Shown here in pieces: positions 18,301 through 28,716 of a DNA stretch of 64,000 nt. This DNA comes from an endosymbiont of Escarpia spicata. Lineage in GTDB: Bacteria; Pseudomonadota; Gammaproteobacteria; Chromatiales; Chromatiaceae. Both the position numbers and the translations under genes were made by a program. Each line of letters starts with the position of its first letter. The stretch's first letter is position 1. The notes beneath the pieces are model-generated. The model had not been told where the DNA came from. It searched no databases and saw only the letters and a list, made by a program, of their open reading frames with translations. Location of the stretch: NCBI GenBank assembly GCA_003349915.1, contig QFXE01000008.1, forward strand, positions 295,229-359,228. The letters are read 5' to 3'.

Positions 18301-18837
18301 CTAGAGCATGGGCTCGATATGCTTGCGCAGGCTTGCGGCCGGAATTGCGCCAGCCTGGGCAAAGATGAGTTGACCATCACGCCCGAAGGCAGCAGTGAAT
18401 GGGAGTTCAAGTAGTCGGTTGCCCATGCGCTTGGAGAGTTTGGCCTCTGTCATGCCGCCTCTGAAGAGCGGATAGCTCACCGGGTGTGAAACGCTAAATG
18501 TCTTAGCGTCATCCACTTTGTCGATGGCGATGCCCAGTATCTGCAGGCCGTGATTGGCCCACTCATCCTGAAGATCGGAGAGGGCCGGCATCTCAGTTTG
18601 ACAGGGCGGGCACCATGAAGCCCAAAAGTTGAGAATTACCACCTTATCGGACCATTGACTGGTGTGGTGGGCCTTGCCTGCCAGGTCAACCAGTCTGTAT
18701 GCCGGTAAATGGGCAATCGGTGAAGAGGTGCTGGTCCTGTCTACATGGCTGTACTTTGAATTTATCACGTGACCAGCGAACCAGGCACCCGCAAGCAGGG
18801 ATCCGATCAGGAGGATCTGCAGAACCCTTTTAATCAC
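18301..18837 (-). CDS. TlpA/ResA-like membrane-anchored thioredoxin
   Basis: A 178-residue protein with an N-terminal membrane anchor (about 5-24) and a periplasmic redoxin domain. The active site is WCPPC with Cys76 and Cys79 in NFWASWCPPCQTEMP. It should reduce or oxidise periplasmic disulfides, for example in cytochrome c maturation. Its start overlaps the dsbD stop by four bases, so the likely electron donor is the adjacent DsbD. Confidence 0.9.
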   Translation of the reverse strand: MIKRVLQILLIGSLLAGAWFAGHVINSKYSHVDRTSTSSPIAHLPAYRLVDLAGKAHHTSQWSDKVVILNFWASWCPPCQTEMPALSDLQDEWANHGLQILGIAIDKVDDAKTFSVSHPVSYPLFRGGMTEAKLSKRMGNRLLELPFTAAFGRDGQLIFAQAGAIPAASLRKHIEPML

Positions 18838-21137
18838 CGGACGGCATTCCTGACGTGGGCGGCAAACACCTCAGCCTCTTGATAGCCGACGACCCGATAG
18901 GCCTTGCGTTCCCTGCCGTCACTGCCGTAGAAAAAAATGGCCGGTGGTCCCGGCAGTCCGAAATGCCCCTGCAGCAACGCTTTGTCCTGTTCGTCATTGG
19001 CGGTGACGTCAGCCTGCAGCAGGACGGTATCCTTCAGTGCCGTGATTACCTCAGGGTCGGAGAAGGTGTACTTCTCCATCTCCTTGCATGAGATGCACCA
19101 GTCGGCGTAGAAGTCGAGCATCACCGATTTGCCTGCGGTGCTGGCAACTCTGACCTCCCGTTGCAGATCGTCCAGGTTCTTGATGCGTTTGAAGGTCAGT
19201 TCGTGGGCTGCCTGCCCACCACTGCCGCCAAAGCCCAGGTTGCGCAATGGCTGCAGGGTATCCTTGCCACCGGCGGCGGCACCGACCAGCATCAGTGCGC
19301 CGTAGATCAAAAAGGCCACACCGAGGCCTTTCCAGAGTTTTTGCCAGCCACCCGCCTCGATCTCCAGGTGACGCAGAGCGCCCATGTAGATGGCGGAGAC
19401 GACCAGCAGCATGCCCCAGAGGAACATGGCGATGTCTGCTGGAATGATGCGTTCCAACATGAGGATGGCGACACCCAACATGGCGACGCCGAAGACCGCC
19501 TTGACCGCATCCATCCAGCTCCCGGCTCTCGGCAGCAGCTTGCCTGCAGAGGCGCCGATGGCGATCAGTGGTGCGCCCATGCCGAGGCTCAGGGCGAACA
19601 GTGCCAGGCCACCGAGTACAGCGTCGCCGGTTTGGCCGATATAGATCAATGCACCCGCCAGGGGCGGAGCAACGCAGGGACCGACGATCAGGGCTGAGAG
19701 AAAACCCATGATGGCGACGCCGGTGAGGGAGCCCCCCTGCTGTTTGTTGCTGACATCGGTGAGTTTGCTCTGCAGGCTGCTGGGCAGCTGCAGTTCATAG
19801 AAACCGAACATGGAGAGGGCGAGCAGGACGAAGACCAGAGCGAAGATGCTGAGGATCCAGGGATTCTGGAAAGCGGCCTGCAGATTTTCTCCAAACAGTC
19901 CTGCCAGCACTCCGGCCGCAGTATAGGTGAGCGCCATGGCCAGCACATAGACCACTGAGAGGGTGAGCGCCTTGCGGGTGGTGATGTGCTTACCCTGTCC
20001 CGCGATGATGCCGGAGAGGATCGGGATCATGGGAAAGATGCAGGGAGTAAAGGCGAGTCCCAGCCCCAGCATGAAGAAGACCCCGACCACCACCAGTGTG
20101 CTGCTGCCCTCAAGGGTGGCAGCTATCTCGTCCAGTTCAGAAACCGGCTGGTTCTCAGCTGTGGCGGCTGGGGCCGGCGTGCTTGCTGCCTGCACCAGGG
20201 TGGCTACTGCGGTTGAGGCGAGCGTCGGCAGCGCAAGATCGAAGGTTTTGCGTATTGGCGGATAACAGACCCCGATTTCGGCACAGCCCTGGTAAGCAAC
20301 CTCAAGGGTGACGTTTTCGGCGGTACTGCTGCCGCGAATCAGCGGCGGGGAGAGGTCGATGCCATCGTGGTAGACCGGCACATCGCCGATCTTGCCCTCT
20401 GGAGTAATGGTGTCTTTTTTGATCTCCGGTTCCGGCAGGGTGTAACTTCCCAGCACCACATTGTCGTTGTCGGTCAGTTGCAGCTTGATCTTGTCGTAAT
20501 AGAGGTAGGTGCCGTCGGCGATGTTCCATAGCAGGCGCAGGTGAGTGCCGTCCTCCACCGTTACCGCCAGTTTATAGGCCTCTTCCGGTGCGAGCAGCTC
20601 TCCTTCATCGTTGGCAAAGAGTGGGGTGCTGTTGTCGATCAGGCTTGAAGTGCGGTTGGCGCTGTTGGTCAGGGGGTCGCCGGCAATCAACATCGGTTCA
20701 AGCTTGAGCTGGACCTCCTGGAGGTGTGGCGGGTAGCAGATGCCCTGATCGGCGCAGCCCTGGGAGCGGGCTTGCAGATTGAGTGTGTCCGGAGGGCCCT
20801 GGCCGCGTTTGATGGGCAGGCGGACAGTGACAGGGCCGCGATAGACGTGGAGGTCGCCGAAGAACTCGTCGTGTTTGAGTTTTGCAGTAGGCAGTTCCGG
20901 CTCATCGAGTTCGATGCCGATGGCGTCGGTTTCAAAGCGAATCTTGTCCCGATACAGGTAGTAACCGTCTGCGATGTTCCACTTCACCAGCAGATGGTCC
21001 GGGCCGTCGGTTGTTACCTGGATCGGGAAAACCTGATCCGGTGGCGGTGGCTCCTCATTTGCATTGGCATTGGTCAGCAGAAGCGCCAGGCTCGCAAATA
21101 AAAGAGACAGTGAAATCAGGAATTTGTTGTTGTGCAT
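18834..21137 (-). CDS. dsbD: Thiol:disulfide interchange protein DsbD with duplicated alpha domain
   Basis: Moves electrons from cytoplasmic thioredoxin across the inner membrane to periplasmic thiol proteins. At 767 residues it is about 200 longer than E. coli DsbD (565). A signal peptide (1-27) is followed by two DsbD-alpha domains. The first covers about 35-150 with Cys128 and Cys134 in QGCADQGICYPP; the second covers about 185-305 with Cys285 and Cys291 in QGCAEIGVCYPP. The membrane beta domain (about 345-600) has Cys366 in TPCIFPM and a second Cys in VGPCVAPP. The C-terminal thioredoxin domain has WCISC. It overlaps cutA by 22 bases and the TlpA-like gene by four. Confidence 0.95.
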   Translation of the reverse strand: MHNNKFLISLSLLFASLALLLTNANANEEPPPPDQVFPIQVTTDGPDHLLVKWNIADGYYLYRDKIRFETDAIGIELDEPELPTAKLKHDEFFGDLHVYRGPVTVRLPIKRGQGPPDTLNLQARSQGCADQGICYPPHLQEVQLKLEPMLIAGDPLTNSANRTSSLIDNSTPLFANDEGELLAPEEAYKLAVTVEDGTHLRLLWNIADGTYLYYDKIKLQLTDNDNVVLGSYTLPEPEIKKDTITPEGKIGDVPVYHDGIDLSPPLIRGSSTAENVTLEVAYQGCAEIGVCYPPIRKTFDLALPTLASTAVATLVQAASTPAPAATAENQPVSELDEIAATLEGSSTLVVVGVFFMLGLGLAFTPCIFPMIPILSGIIAGQGKHITTRKALTLSVVYVLAMALTYTAAGVLAGLFGENLQAAFQNPWILSIFALVFVLLALSMFGFYELQLPSSLQSKLTDVSNKQQGGSLTGVAIMGFLSALIVGPCVAPPLAGALIYIGQTGDAVLGGLALFALSLGMGAPLIAIGASAGKLLPRAGSWMDAVKAVFGVAMLGVAILMLERIIPADIAMFLWGMLLVVSAIYMGALRHLEIEAGGWQKLWKGLGVAFLIYGALMLVGAAAGGKDTLQPLRNLGFGGSGGQAAHELTFKRIKNLDDLQREVRVASTAGKSVMLDFYADWCISCKEMEKYTFSDPEVITALKDTVLLQADVTANDEQDKALLQGHFGLPGPPAIFFYGSDGRERKAYRVVGYQEAEVFAAHVRNAVR

Positions 21138-21463
21138 TTTTCCACCCAGTCAAGGTAGCCATCGAGGCCCTGTTCTACAGGGACTGCGATGATCTCTGGA
21201 AGTTCATAGGGATGATGTGCCCGGATTCGCGCTTCCAGTGCGTCATAATGTTGTTTTGTGGTCTTGATCAACAGTAGGTGTTCATTCGCCGATTCCAGCT
21301 TGCCCTCCCAGCGGTAGACCGATGTGACAGGTGCTGTGATGTTGACGCAGGCTGCCAGACCTTGGGAAACCAGGGTTTGGGCAAGCTGGAGACCGGTCTG
21401 GTGGTCGGGGACGGTGCAATGGACCAAGAGCAGTTTCGTCGGCATTGGGGAAAGATACTCCAT
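21116..21463 (-). CDS. cutA: CutA1 divalent-cation tolerance protein
   Basis: Small trimeric cytosolic protein of the CutA1 family, linked to copper/divalent cation tolerance; the mechanism is unsettled. The 115 residues include the family core LVHCTVPDHQTGLQLAQTLV, AACVNITAPVTSVYRWEGKL and HHPYELPEIIAVPV. The Met at residue 7 (21445) fits the usual family start better than the one given. It precedes dsbD in the same operon, a frequent pairing in gammaproteobacteria. Confidence 0.95.
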   Translation of the reverse strand: MEYLSPMPTKLLLVHCTVPDHQTGLQLAQTLVSQGLAACVNITAPVTSVYRWEGKLESANEHLLLIKTTKQHYDALEARIRAHHPYELPEIIAVPVEQGLDGYLDWVEKCTTTNS

Positions 21464-21512
21464 TAGAGGACCAGTCTCCAGATGTGCATTCAGAGGCTCT
21501 TTATGGAAGCGT

Positions 21513-21625
21513 TGATTAATTGGGTCATTGTCATCTCGACCATAAGGAGAGATCTCGAACTACAGAGTTCAAAACAGGTTTCAAGGTATGAGATTTCTCA
21601 CTATGTTCGAAATGACAATTAATCA
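21513..21625. repeat. Family E imperfect palindrome (MITE-like)
   Basis: Outer arms TGATTAATTG (21513-) and its complement CAATTAATCA (ending near 21625). Inside, the left arm TCATCTCGACCATAAGGAGA pairs imperfectly with the right-arm complement TCATTTCGAACATAGTGAGA. The TCATTTCGAacatAGTGAGAAATCTC pattern is a frequent dispersed bacterial repeat. It sits between the divergent cutA and 21680 genes. Confidence 0.6.
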
Positions 21626-21679
21626 GGGCTCCTTATGCAGCGTTGAATCCGATAGCCACCTAAGGGTAAGCTGCGCTGG

Positions 21680-22087
21680 ATGAAATATAGTGCAATTCTA
21701 TTTGGCGTTCTGCTGCTCGTCGTTTTCACCCTTAGCCTGATTCTGCTGGGTATTCTCTTTGGCGCTCAAACTGCGACAGGGCCGCAGATCCTTACAGCCA
21801 CCTCGCTCTGGATTGCAGTGGGGCTGGTTACTGCCCGCAACGCAGAGGAGGCCGGAATTCTGCATGGGTTGTTGGCAGGGTTTCTTGGGGCGTTGATGGT
21901 GGGACTCAGTCTGCCGTCAGCTGCAGCGTCCTGGTCTTACCCGCTGCTTGCCCAGCTGGCTGAAAAGCCGCTTTTTTTGAGCGCCCTGTTGGGCGCATTT
22001 TGGGGTTCGGTGGGTGGCATGATCGGGGACATCGTACGCGTGATCAAGGCTAAACGCGCCAGGCGTCAGGCGGGGGGGCAGGCATGA
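21680..22087 (+). CDS. Small four-segment membrane protein of unknown function
   Basis: A 135-residue hydrophobic protein with about four membrane segments (4-29, 38-50, 60-80, 93-115) and a basic C-terminal tail (VIKAKRARRQ). It overlaps fxsA by four bases (ATGA at 22084), so the two are cotranslated. I do not recognise the family. A structural or accessory inner-membrane role next to FxsA is the only contextual hint. Confidence 0.75.
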   Translation: MKYSAILFGVLLLVVFTLSLILLGILFGAQTATGPQILTATSLWIAVGLVTARNAEEAGILHGLLAGFLGALMVGLSLPSAAASWSYPLLAQLAEKPLFLSALLGAFWGSVGGMIGDIVRVIKAKRARRQAGGQA

Positions 22088-22545
22088 ATCCTCTCATCCT
22101 TTTTCTCCTGCTGTTTGTCGGAATTCCTCTGGTTGAACTCTACTTCCTGATTCAGGTGGGTTCGCAGATCGGCGCCTTTTCCACGATCTTTCTGACGGTA
22201 TTTACCGCCCTGCTTGGTGGTTGGATGGTCCGTGCGCAGGGATTTTCGACTTTAGGCAAGGTGCAGCAGGCAATGAACCACAATGAGGTGCCGGCACTGG
22301 AGATGATGGAGGGGGCGGTACTGCTGGTGTGTGGGATTCTGCTGCTGTTGCCGGGTTTTATCACCGATGCCGTGGGTTTCCTCTTTCTGGTGCCGCCACT
22401 CAGACGCTGGCTGCTCACTGCAGGACTGAAAGGGGCCGGTATCATGCGCCCGGTTTCCACTACGGAAACCGAAAATAGAGAGCAGACACCCCGGATTATC
22501 GAGGGTGAATACCGTCGGGAGGATGATGATGGGCCGGGAAAGTAA
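22084..22545 (+). CDS. fxsA: FxsA family membrane protein
   Basis: A 153-residue inner-membrane protein of the FxsA family, named for suppression of F-exclusion of phage T7 in E. coli. Conserved features are the N-terminal PLVELYFLIQVGSQIGA segment, GGWMVRAQG and the C-terminal membrane stretch VCGILLLLPGFITDAVGFLFLVPPLRR; a hydrophilic tail follows. It lies near groES, as in many gammaproteobacteria. Confidence 0.93.
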   Translation: MNPLILFLLLFVGIPLVELYFLIQVGSQIGAFSTIFLTVFTALLGGWMVRAQGFSTLGKVQQAMNHNEVPALEMMEGAVLLVCGILLLLPGFITDAVGFLFLVPPLRRWLLTAGLKGAGIMRPVSTTETENREQTPRIIEGEYRREDDDGPGK

Positions 22546-22551
22546 GGTGCT

Positions 22552-23889
22552 TCAACCCGATTTCGAATAGACCGGCAGGCGCTCTATGCGGGCTTCGATT
22601 TTCTCCAGCATGGCGCGGTAGCGGGGATCGTCGAGACTGCCGTACTCGGCTTCAAAGCGGTTGCGTGGGATCTCGTCCGGCAGGTCCTTTATCTCGGGAA
22701 AGAAGACTTCTTCGCTTACGGCATTGGAGAGTACTGCCTGCGCATGTCTGGCGCTGCTGTCAGATGAGATGAGCTGCTCAGTGAATTTGATGCCCACCTG
22801 ATTGGCGGCCAGATCACTGAAGCTGAGGCCGCCACTGAGATTGCCGGTATCGAGAATCTCCTTAAACTCTCCCAGGGCAAAGCTCATGCCGCTGTCGGTG
22901 ACCAGTTCCATGGTCGAGGTGATAAAGACGTGCTGTACCATGTCATGACGCCCTCCCAACACCACGTTTGGTGGTTCATCACGGCAACTCTCCTTTGTGA
23001 CCGAGCGGATGTCGCCGATCAGCGGTTCGAAACGGCTGCTGCCGAGAAAGAGGCCAATCGCAAGTAATGCTGCACGGTTCTCTTTTCGCGCCGACATGCC
23101 GAGTTGGGTGCGTTTATGCACCAACTCGAAAGTGGGGGCGATGTACTGAATGGCGGAAATCTTGAGGTCGTGGCTGTAGAGCCGATCCAGCTCACAGAGT
23201 CTGCTGTAGTAGGCCCTTACCCGCTTGGGATCGCCCAATAATTTCAGGTTATCCCGCACCTCCGCTACCCGGTGCGCGGCAGTTTTCAGGCGTGCCTTGA
23301 TATCAGGAATGGGTTTGAAAGTGACGGAGACCTTATCCCCTTCGGTCTTCACGCTCTGCACTGCCTCGATAAAACGGCTGCCCTGCGCTTCACCCATAAA
23401 TTGGTTGAGCGCGCTTTCCACAAATCCCATGGCGATACCGCCTGGAATCTTCAGGTTGCCGATGCTGACTTGCGAGAGGCGCAGGCCATATTCCGATGGA
23501 GCAACTCCTATCTGCAGATTGAGATAGTCCCCAAACGGATTTTCCGGCATGAAAAGTGAGAAGGAGCCTTGGGCCTCCCAGGGTGTGATGTTGGCATGAC
23601 CCTGCAGGCGGCTTATACCACGGGTAGCCAAGGCGATCAGTCCGTTTATATCCTTCTGAGTGATAGTGATGCTGGCGATTTCGTCGGTTGACTGCACCTT
23701 ATGCCGTATCTCCTGGGCAAGTTTCTTGACCCTGACGGCGGCATCCGTATTCAGTTGCTGTGACGCAATAACCAGGGGTTGGTTCTCGCTGGCGCGATAG
23801 GCGAAAAAAACCACGGCCAGCGGCAGGATGAGGATGGCAAGCAGTAGATATCTGCCCCAGCGAAAAGGTTTTTTCTCTCTTTTAGACAC
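22552..23889 (-). CDS. Membrane-anchored periplasmic protein of unknown function
   Basis: About 445 residues if translation starts at the GTG at 23889, just before a basic stretch and the single membrane segment YLLLAILILPLAVVFFAY; the frame also runs back to a TTG at 23991, which has no good ribosome site. The remainder is predicted to be periplasmic, with alternating amphipathic beta and helical segments and no cysteine motif. I do not recognise the family. It ends six bases from the fxsA stop, tail to tail. Confidence 0.7.
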   Translation of the reverse strand: MSKREKKPFRWGRYLLLAILILPLAVVFFAYRASENQPLVIASQQLNTDAAVRVKKLAQEIRHKVQSTDEIASITITQKDINGLIALATRGISRLQGHANITPWEAQGSFSLFMPENPFGDYLNLQIGVAPSEYGLRLSQVSIGNLKIPGGIAMGFVESALNQFMGEAQGSRFIEAVQSVKTEGDKVSVTFKPIPDIKARLKTAAHRVAEVRDNLKLLGDPKRVRAYYSRLCELDRLYSHDLKISAIQYIAPTFELVHKRTQLGMSARKENRAALLAIGLFLGSSRFEPLIGDIRSVTKESCRDEPPNVVLGGRHDMVQHVFITSTMELVTDSGMSFALGEFKEILDTGNLSGGLSFSDLAANQVGIKFTEQLISSDSSARHAQAVLSNAVSEEVFFPEIKDLPDEIPRNRFEAEYGSLDDPRYRAMLEKIEARIERLPVYSKSG

Positions 23890-24067
23890 GTCTCTACCCG
23901 ATTCTATGTATGGATAATGGCATGGATTCGTGTCCCTATGGAAACTTACAGCATAAGCTATTTCTGCTTTTACGCTAGATTTCAGGAACAAAATGGGTGA
24001 TGGGAACCCATTAAGGATGTAAAGGTATCGTAACTATTCAGCTTTACACTGAATATGTGCCTTTTTT

Positions 24068-24222
24068 GTAGGTTGGGTTAGATGCGAATGACTCCAAACT
24101 TTCGTTTTGCCGCCAAGCTTCGCACGCATCGTAACCCAACAACAGCTTGTCGGGTTACGCCGCGCGCAAGGTATCGCGCCGGATTTCGGTCTTGTGCTTT
24201 CGCGCGACTAACCCGACCTACG
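24068..24222. repeat. Family B 155-base dispersed palindromic element, copy 1
   Basis: Ends are GTAGGTTGGGTTAG (24068-) and its near complement CTAACCCGACCTAC (ending about 24222). The centre has a second inverted pair, CGTAACCCAAC and GTCGGGTTACG. An element of equal length and with the same landmarks lies at 33438-33592. It occupies the otherwise empty 23890-24257 stretch upstream of groES. Confidence 0.8.
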
Positions 24223-24257
24223 TTGCTCTCAAACACTAGAGGCCTGCGCCCCTCCCC

Positions 24258-24285
24258 TTGACTCTCTGTTTTTTGCCCCTATTAT
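24258..24285 (+). promoter_or_regulatory. Sigma-70-type groESL promoter
   Basis: A -35 box TTGACT at 24258-24263 and a -10 box TATTAT at 24280-24285 are separated by 16 bases. The -10 box ends at the first base of the CIRCE operator, so bound repressor would block polymerase. Confidence 0.65.
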
Positions 24286-24311
24286 TAGCACTCAGTTCGG
24301 GTGAGTGCTAA
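24285..24311. promoter_or_regulatory. CIRCE operator (HrcA-binding site) of groESL
   Basis: Perfect consensus: TTAGCACTC (24285-24293), nine bases, GAGTGCTAA (24303-24311). CIRCE is the binding site of the heat-shock repressor HrcA, whose own activity depends on GroEL. It lies 63 bases before groES, so HrcA control of groESL is expected; hrcA itself is outside the window. Confidence 0.95.
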
Positions 24312-24374
24312 TAATGCATATCCCGAAAATTGAAGATTAATCATTTTGCACCCCAATTCAGGAGAATTCAGTAG

Positions 24375-24665
24375 ATGAATATTCGTCCGCTGCACGATCG
24401 TCTGATCGTCCGCCGTATGGAAGAAGAACGCACCAGCCCCGGTGGCATCGTGCTCCCCGACTCAGCTGCCGAGAAGCCCATGCAGGGTGAGGTGCTGGCA
24501 GTCGGCAAAGGCAAGGTCGACAAAAAAGGCCATGCGCACCCCCTGGAAGTCAAGGTTGGTGACAAGGTGTTGTTCGGCAAGTACTCCGGCACTGAGGTCA
24601 AGATCAGTGGTGACGAGGTTCTCGTCATGCGCGAAGAAGACATCATGGGTGTGATCGAGGGTTAA
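24375..24665 (+). CDS. groES: Co-chaperonin GroES
   Basis: Heptameric lid of the GroEL folding chamber. The 96-residue protein begins [18 protein letters not shown], with the mobile loop around [16 protein letters not shown] and the conserved EVLAVGKGK and [20 protein letters not shown] lies just before the start. First gene of groESL, controlled by CIRCE. Confidence 0.99.
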   Translation: MNIRPLHDRLIVRRMEEERTSPGGIVLPDSAAEKPMQGEVLAVGKGKVDKKGHAHPLEVKVGDKVLFGKYSGTEVKISGDEVLVMREEDIMGVIEG

Positions 24666-24719
24666 TCCGCACCAGCTGCCGGAACCGATCGCTACTTAAA
24701 GAAATACATCTACTTTTAG

Positions 24720-26384
<1,665 letters not shown>

Positions 26385-26418
26385 GCCCTCATAACCCATC
26401 TGCTCAATAGAGTTGAGA

Positions 26419-26451
26419 AAGCCCTGTGCCGTGAGGTGCGGGGCTTTTTTT
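26419..26451 (+). terminator. Rho-independent terminator of groESL
   Basis: Stem AAGCCC...GGGCTT (26419-26424 with 26441-26446) with inner GCC/GGT pairing, followed by a T run to 26451. It lies 35 bases after the groEL stop. Confidence 0.85.
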
Positions 26452-26669
26452 ATGCGCAAACTAAACTATATCTCCTGGATGTCGCTATATAAATATTGAG
26501 CAGTACTTGCGGATGGCGCGGGCATTCAATCAGTTCGCCGATAAAGTCTAGCAACTGGTGGGACAGGTTTCAGGTGTTGCGGCTGATCTGTGTCATCTTG
26601 TGGTCACCTATACCTGCTATTATGTTTCTTGTATACGGTCGTCGGGCTTAGTTACAGCAAAGATAGATA

Positions 26670-27194
26670 ATGGATAACATTTCCAGGGAACCCCCTCTCA
26701 CTCTGCCGCACTATCTGTTCATATTTGCCACGGTCTATCTGCTCTGGTTGTTGCTGGTGGGTGAGCTTTCGCGACAGGAGTTGATACTAGGCGGCCTGGT
26801 CTCTCTTGTCGTGACACTGGTGTCTGCGCCCCATCTGCTGATCTTCGGCGGAGTGAAACTGCGTATCGATGCGCCGCTTCATCTGCTGCGCTATCTCGGC
26901 TATTTTTTTGTTGCGTTGATACGTGCCAACCTGGACATGGCGCGCCGAATCCTCTCCCCCTCCCTGCCGATCAATCCCTGCATGGTGGAGGTGGAGACCG
27001 GATTGTGCTCAACCCTGGGCCGCCTGATGCTGGCCAACAGCATCACCCTGACACCCGGTACGCTCTCTGTCGATGTACAGGAAAACCGTATCCTGGTCCA
27101 TTGGGTGGATGCTTCCCCCGGTGTTGATCTCGAGGCAGCGACACGAGAGATTGCGGCAGGGTTTGAACGTCATCTGGGTGGTTTTCTGAGATGA
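26670..27194 (+). CDS. mrpE: Mrp-type antiporter subunit E (Mbx/Mbs subunit A-like)
   Basis: A 174-residue membrane protein of the MrpE/MnhE family with two or three N-terminal membrane segments (14-33, 38-62) and a cytoplasmic C-terminal domain. ANSITLTPGTLSVDVQENRILVHW is the conserved core (positions near 120-143). It is an accessory subunit of the Na+/H+ antiporter module found in Mrp and in Mbh/Mbx complexes. It is the first gene of a long tightly overlapped operon ending near 38398; it overlaps mrpF by four bases. Confidence 0.93.
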   Translation: MDNISREPPLTLPHYLFIFATVYLLWLLLVGELSRQELILGGLVSLVVTLVSAPHLLIFGGVKLRIDAPLHLLRYLGYFFVALIRANLDMARRILSPSLPINPCMVEVETGLCSTLGRLMLANSITLTPGTLSVDVQENRILVHWVDASPGVDLEAATREIAAGFERHLGGFLR

Positions 27195-27457
27195 CACTCA
27201 ATCCACTGGAGTTGATCGTTGCAGCAATGCTTGGTGTTGCTGTGCTGCTGGGTCTGCTGCGTCTGATTTTCGGCCCCACAGCGCCCGACCGCATTGTCAG
27301 TGCCGATACGATTTCCGTAATCATCACCGCCGGACTGACTGGTCTTGCAGCCTGGTTCGGCAGTGCCCTCTATCTCGATGTGGCGCTGATCTACGGCATT
27401 CTCGCCTTCGTCGGTGTGGTTGCACTGGCAAGAACGATAGAGGGAGGCCGTCAATGA
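27191..27457 (+). CDS. mrpF: Mrp-type antiporter subunit F
   Basis: An 88-residue protein with three membrane segments, typical of MrpF/MnhF: LIVAAMLGVAVLLGLLRLIF, then GPTAPDRIVSADTISV (family signature) and LYLDVALIYGILAFVGVVAL. Part of the ion-translocating membrane arm. Four-base overlaps link it to the genes on both sides. Confidence 0.94.
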   Translation: MTLNPLELIVAAMLGVAVLLGLLRLIFGPTAPDRIVSADTISVIITAGLTGLAAWFGSALYLDVALIYGILAFVGVVALARTIEGGRQ

Positions 27458-27789
27458 GACTACTGGCGGATCTGTTTCTTCTGATTGGCGCTGCGTTTGC
27501 CTTGTTGGGTGCATTGGGATTGCTGCGCATGCCGGACACCTACAACCGCATCCAGGCAGGTACCAAGGCGGTTACACTGGGCGCGCTATCATTCATTCTG
27601 GGCATAGGATTGCTCTACCCCGAATGGTGGGCCAAGCTGCTGGTCATTGCCGGCTTTATCCTTTTCACCAATCCAGTGGGTTCATCCTCAATCGCCCGCG
27701 CCATCCACTTGGCAGGGATTCAGCCCTGGCAGCGAGCCTCTTCGGATCCTCTGGCCCTGAAAGCCCCTCAAGAGGATAAGTCGGCATGA
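27454..27789 (+). CDS. mrpG: Mrp-type antiporter subunit G
   Basis: A 111-residue MrpG/MnhG protein with three membrane segments; the hallmark is LGALGLLRMPDTYNRIQAGTKA near 19-40. It belongs to the membrane arm with MrpE and MrpF and overlaps both neighbours by four bases. The hydrophilic tail after residue 90 is a little longer than usual. Confidence 0.94.
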   Translation: MRLLADLFLLIGAAFALLGALGLLRMPDTYNRIQAGTKAVTLGALSFILGIGLLYPEWWAKLLVIAGFILFTNPVGSSSIARAIHLAGIQPWQRASSDPLALKAPQEDKSA

Positions 27790-28034
27790 TCTGGGTAGCT
27801 GCATTACTTGTCGCCATGATGCTGGTCGCAGCAGTGACAGTGCTGCTGGTGCGTAATCATATTGCGGCGGTGGCTGCTGCATCCCTGGTCTCGCTGCTGC
27901 TCTCGGTGCTGTTCGCATTGTTGGGGGCGCCGGATGTAGCGATGACGGAAGCTGCAGTTGGCGCAGGTCTCAGTAGTGTGATCCTGGCACTGGCTTTGCG
28001 TCGCCTTGGACTGGGACGGGTGAAAGATGCGTAA
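27786..28034 (+). CDS. DUF4040/MbhD-like antiporter subunit
   Basis: An 82-residue three-segment membrane protein with the DUF4040 core GAPDVAMTEAAVGAGLSSVILALAL. In true Mrp antiporters this domain is part of the C-terminus of MrpA; in archaeal Mbh/Mbx/Mbs complexes it is a separate subunit D, as here. Eight bases overlap the next gene. Confidence 0.88.
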   Translation: MIWVAALLVAMMLVAAVTVLLVRNHIAAVAAASLVSLLLSVLFALLGAPDVAMTEAAVGAGLSSVILALALRRLGLGRVKDA

Positions 28035-28716
28035 TCTGGCAGCCCTGGTCTTTGTCGGCGGACTGGCCTTTCTGCTGTTAGTCATCTTTAATCAGTTTGA
28101 TTTTGCCCAGGCACCCATGGTCATTGGACAGGGTATTCTGACGGATGCGCCGGACCGGGTGGGCGCGGCCAACATCGTGACTGCGGTGGTGCTCGGCTAT
28201 CGCGGCATCGACACCCTGGGGGAGATATCGATTCTGTTTGCCGCCTCGGCTGCGGCGGGTTTGGTACTTGGTAGGCGCCGGGCCGATGCACGCCGCGATC
28301 CCCCCGGAGGCTTCATCCTGCGGAGTGGTGCCGCGCTGCTCTTCCCCCTGATGCTGGTGGTGGGTTTCTATATCATCCTGCACGGTCATCTCACTCCCGG
28401 TGGTGGTTTTCAGGGAGGCGTAATACTCGCGGCCGCATTTTTTCTGCCGTTGCTGGCGCGTCCTGAGACCCCGGTCAATCATGCCGGACTCAGCATTGTG
28501 GAGGGTGGGGCCGGAGCGGTCTTTATCCTGACGGGGCTGGCAGCCCTGCTGCAGGGTGGCGAGTTTCTCCAGCCGCTGCTGGATAACGGCGTATTGGGTG
28601 AACTGCTCTCTGCCGGAACCCTGCCGCTGCTCTATCTGGCGGTGGGCCTCAAGGTGGGGGCGGAACTGGCCGGATTGATGGCTCGTCTCGCGGATGTGGA
28701 GGTCGATGAGCCATGA
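28027..28716 (+). CDS. mrpB: MbhE-like/MrpB fusion subunit
   Basis: A 229-residue membrane protein that joins two units kept apart in some relatives. The first is an N-terminal MbhE-like piece (about 1-80, with DRVGAANIVTAVVLGYRGIDTLGE, near 42-65). The second is a C-terminal MnhB domain (about 95-225, with GHLTPGGGFQGGVILAAAFFL). Both belong to the antiporter-like membrane arm. It is coupled to the preceding DUF4040 gene and to mrpC. Confidence 0.9.
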   Translation: MRNLAALVFVGGLAFLLLVIFNQFDFAQAPMVIGQGILTDAPDRVGAANIVTAVVLGYRGIDTLGEISILFAASAAAGLVLGRRRADARRDPPGGFILRSGAALLFPLMLVVGFYIILHGHLTPGGGFQGGVILAAAFFLPLLARPETPVNHAGLSIVEGGAGAVFILTGLAALLQGGEFLQPLLDNGVLGELLSAGTLPLLYLAVGLKVGAELAGLMARLADVEVDEP

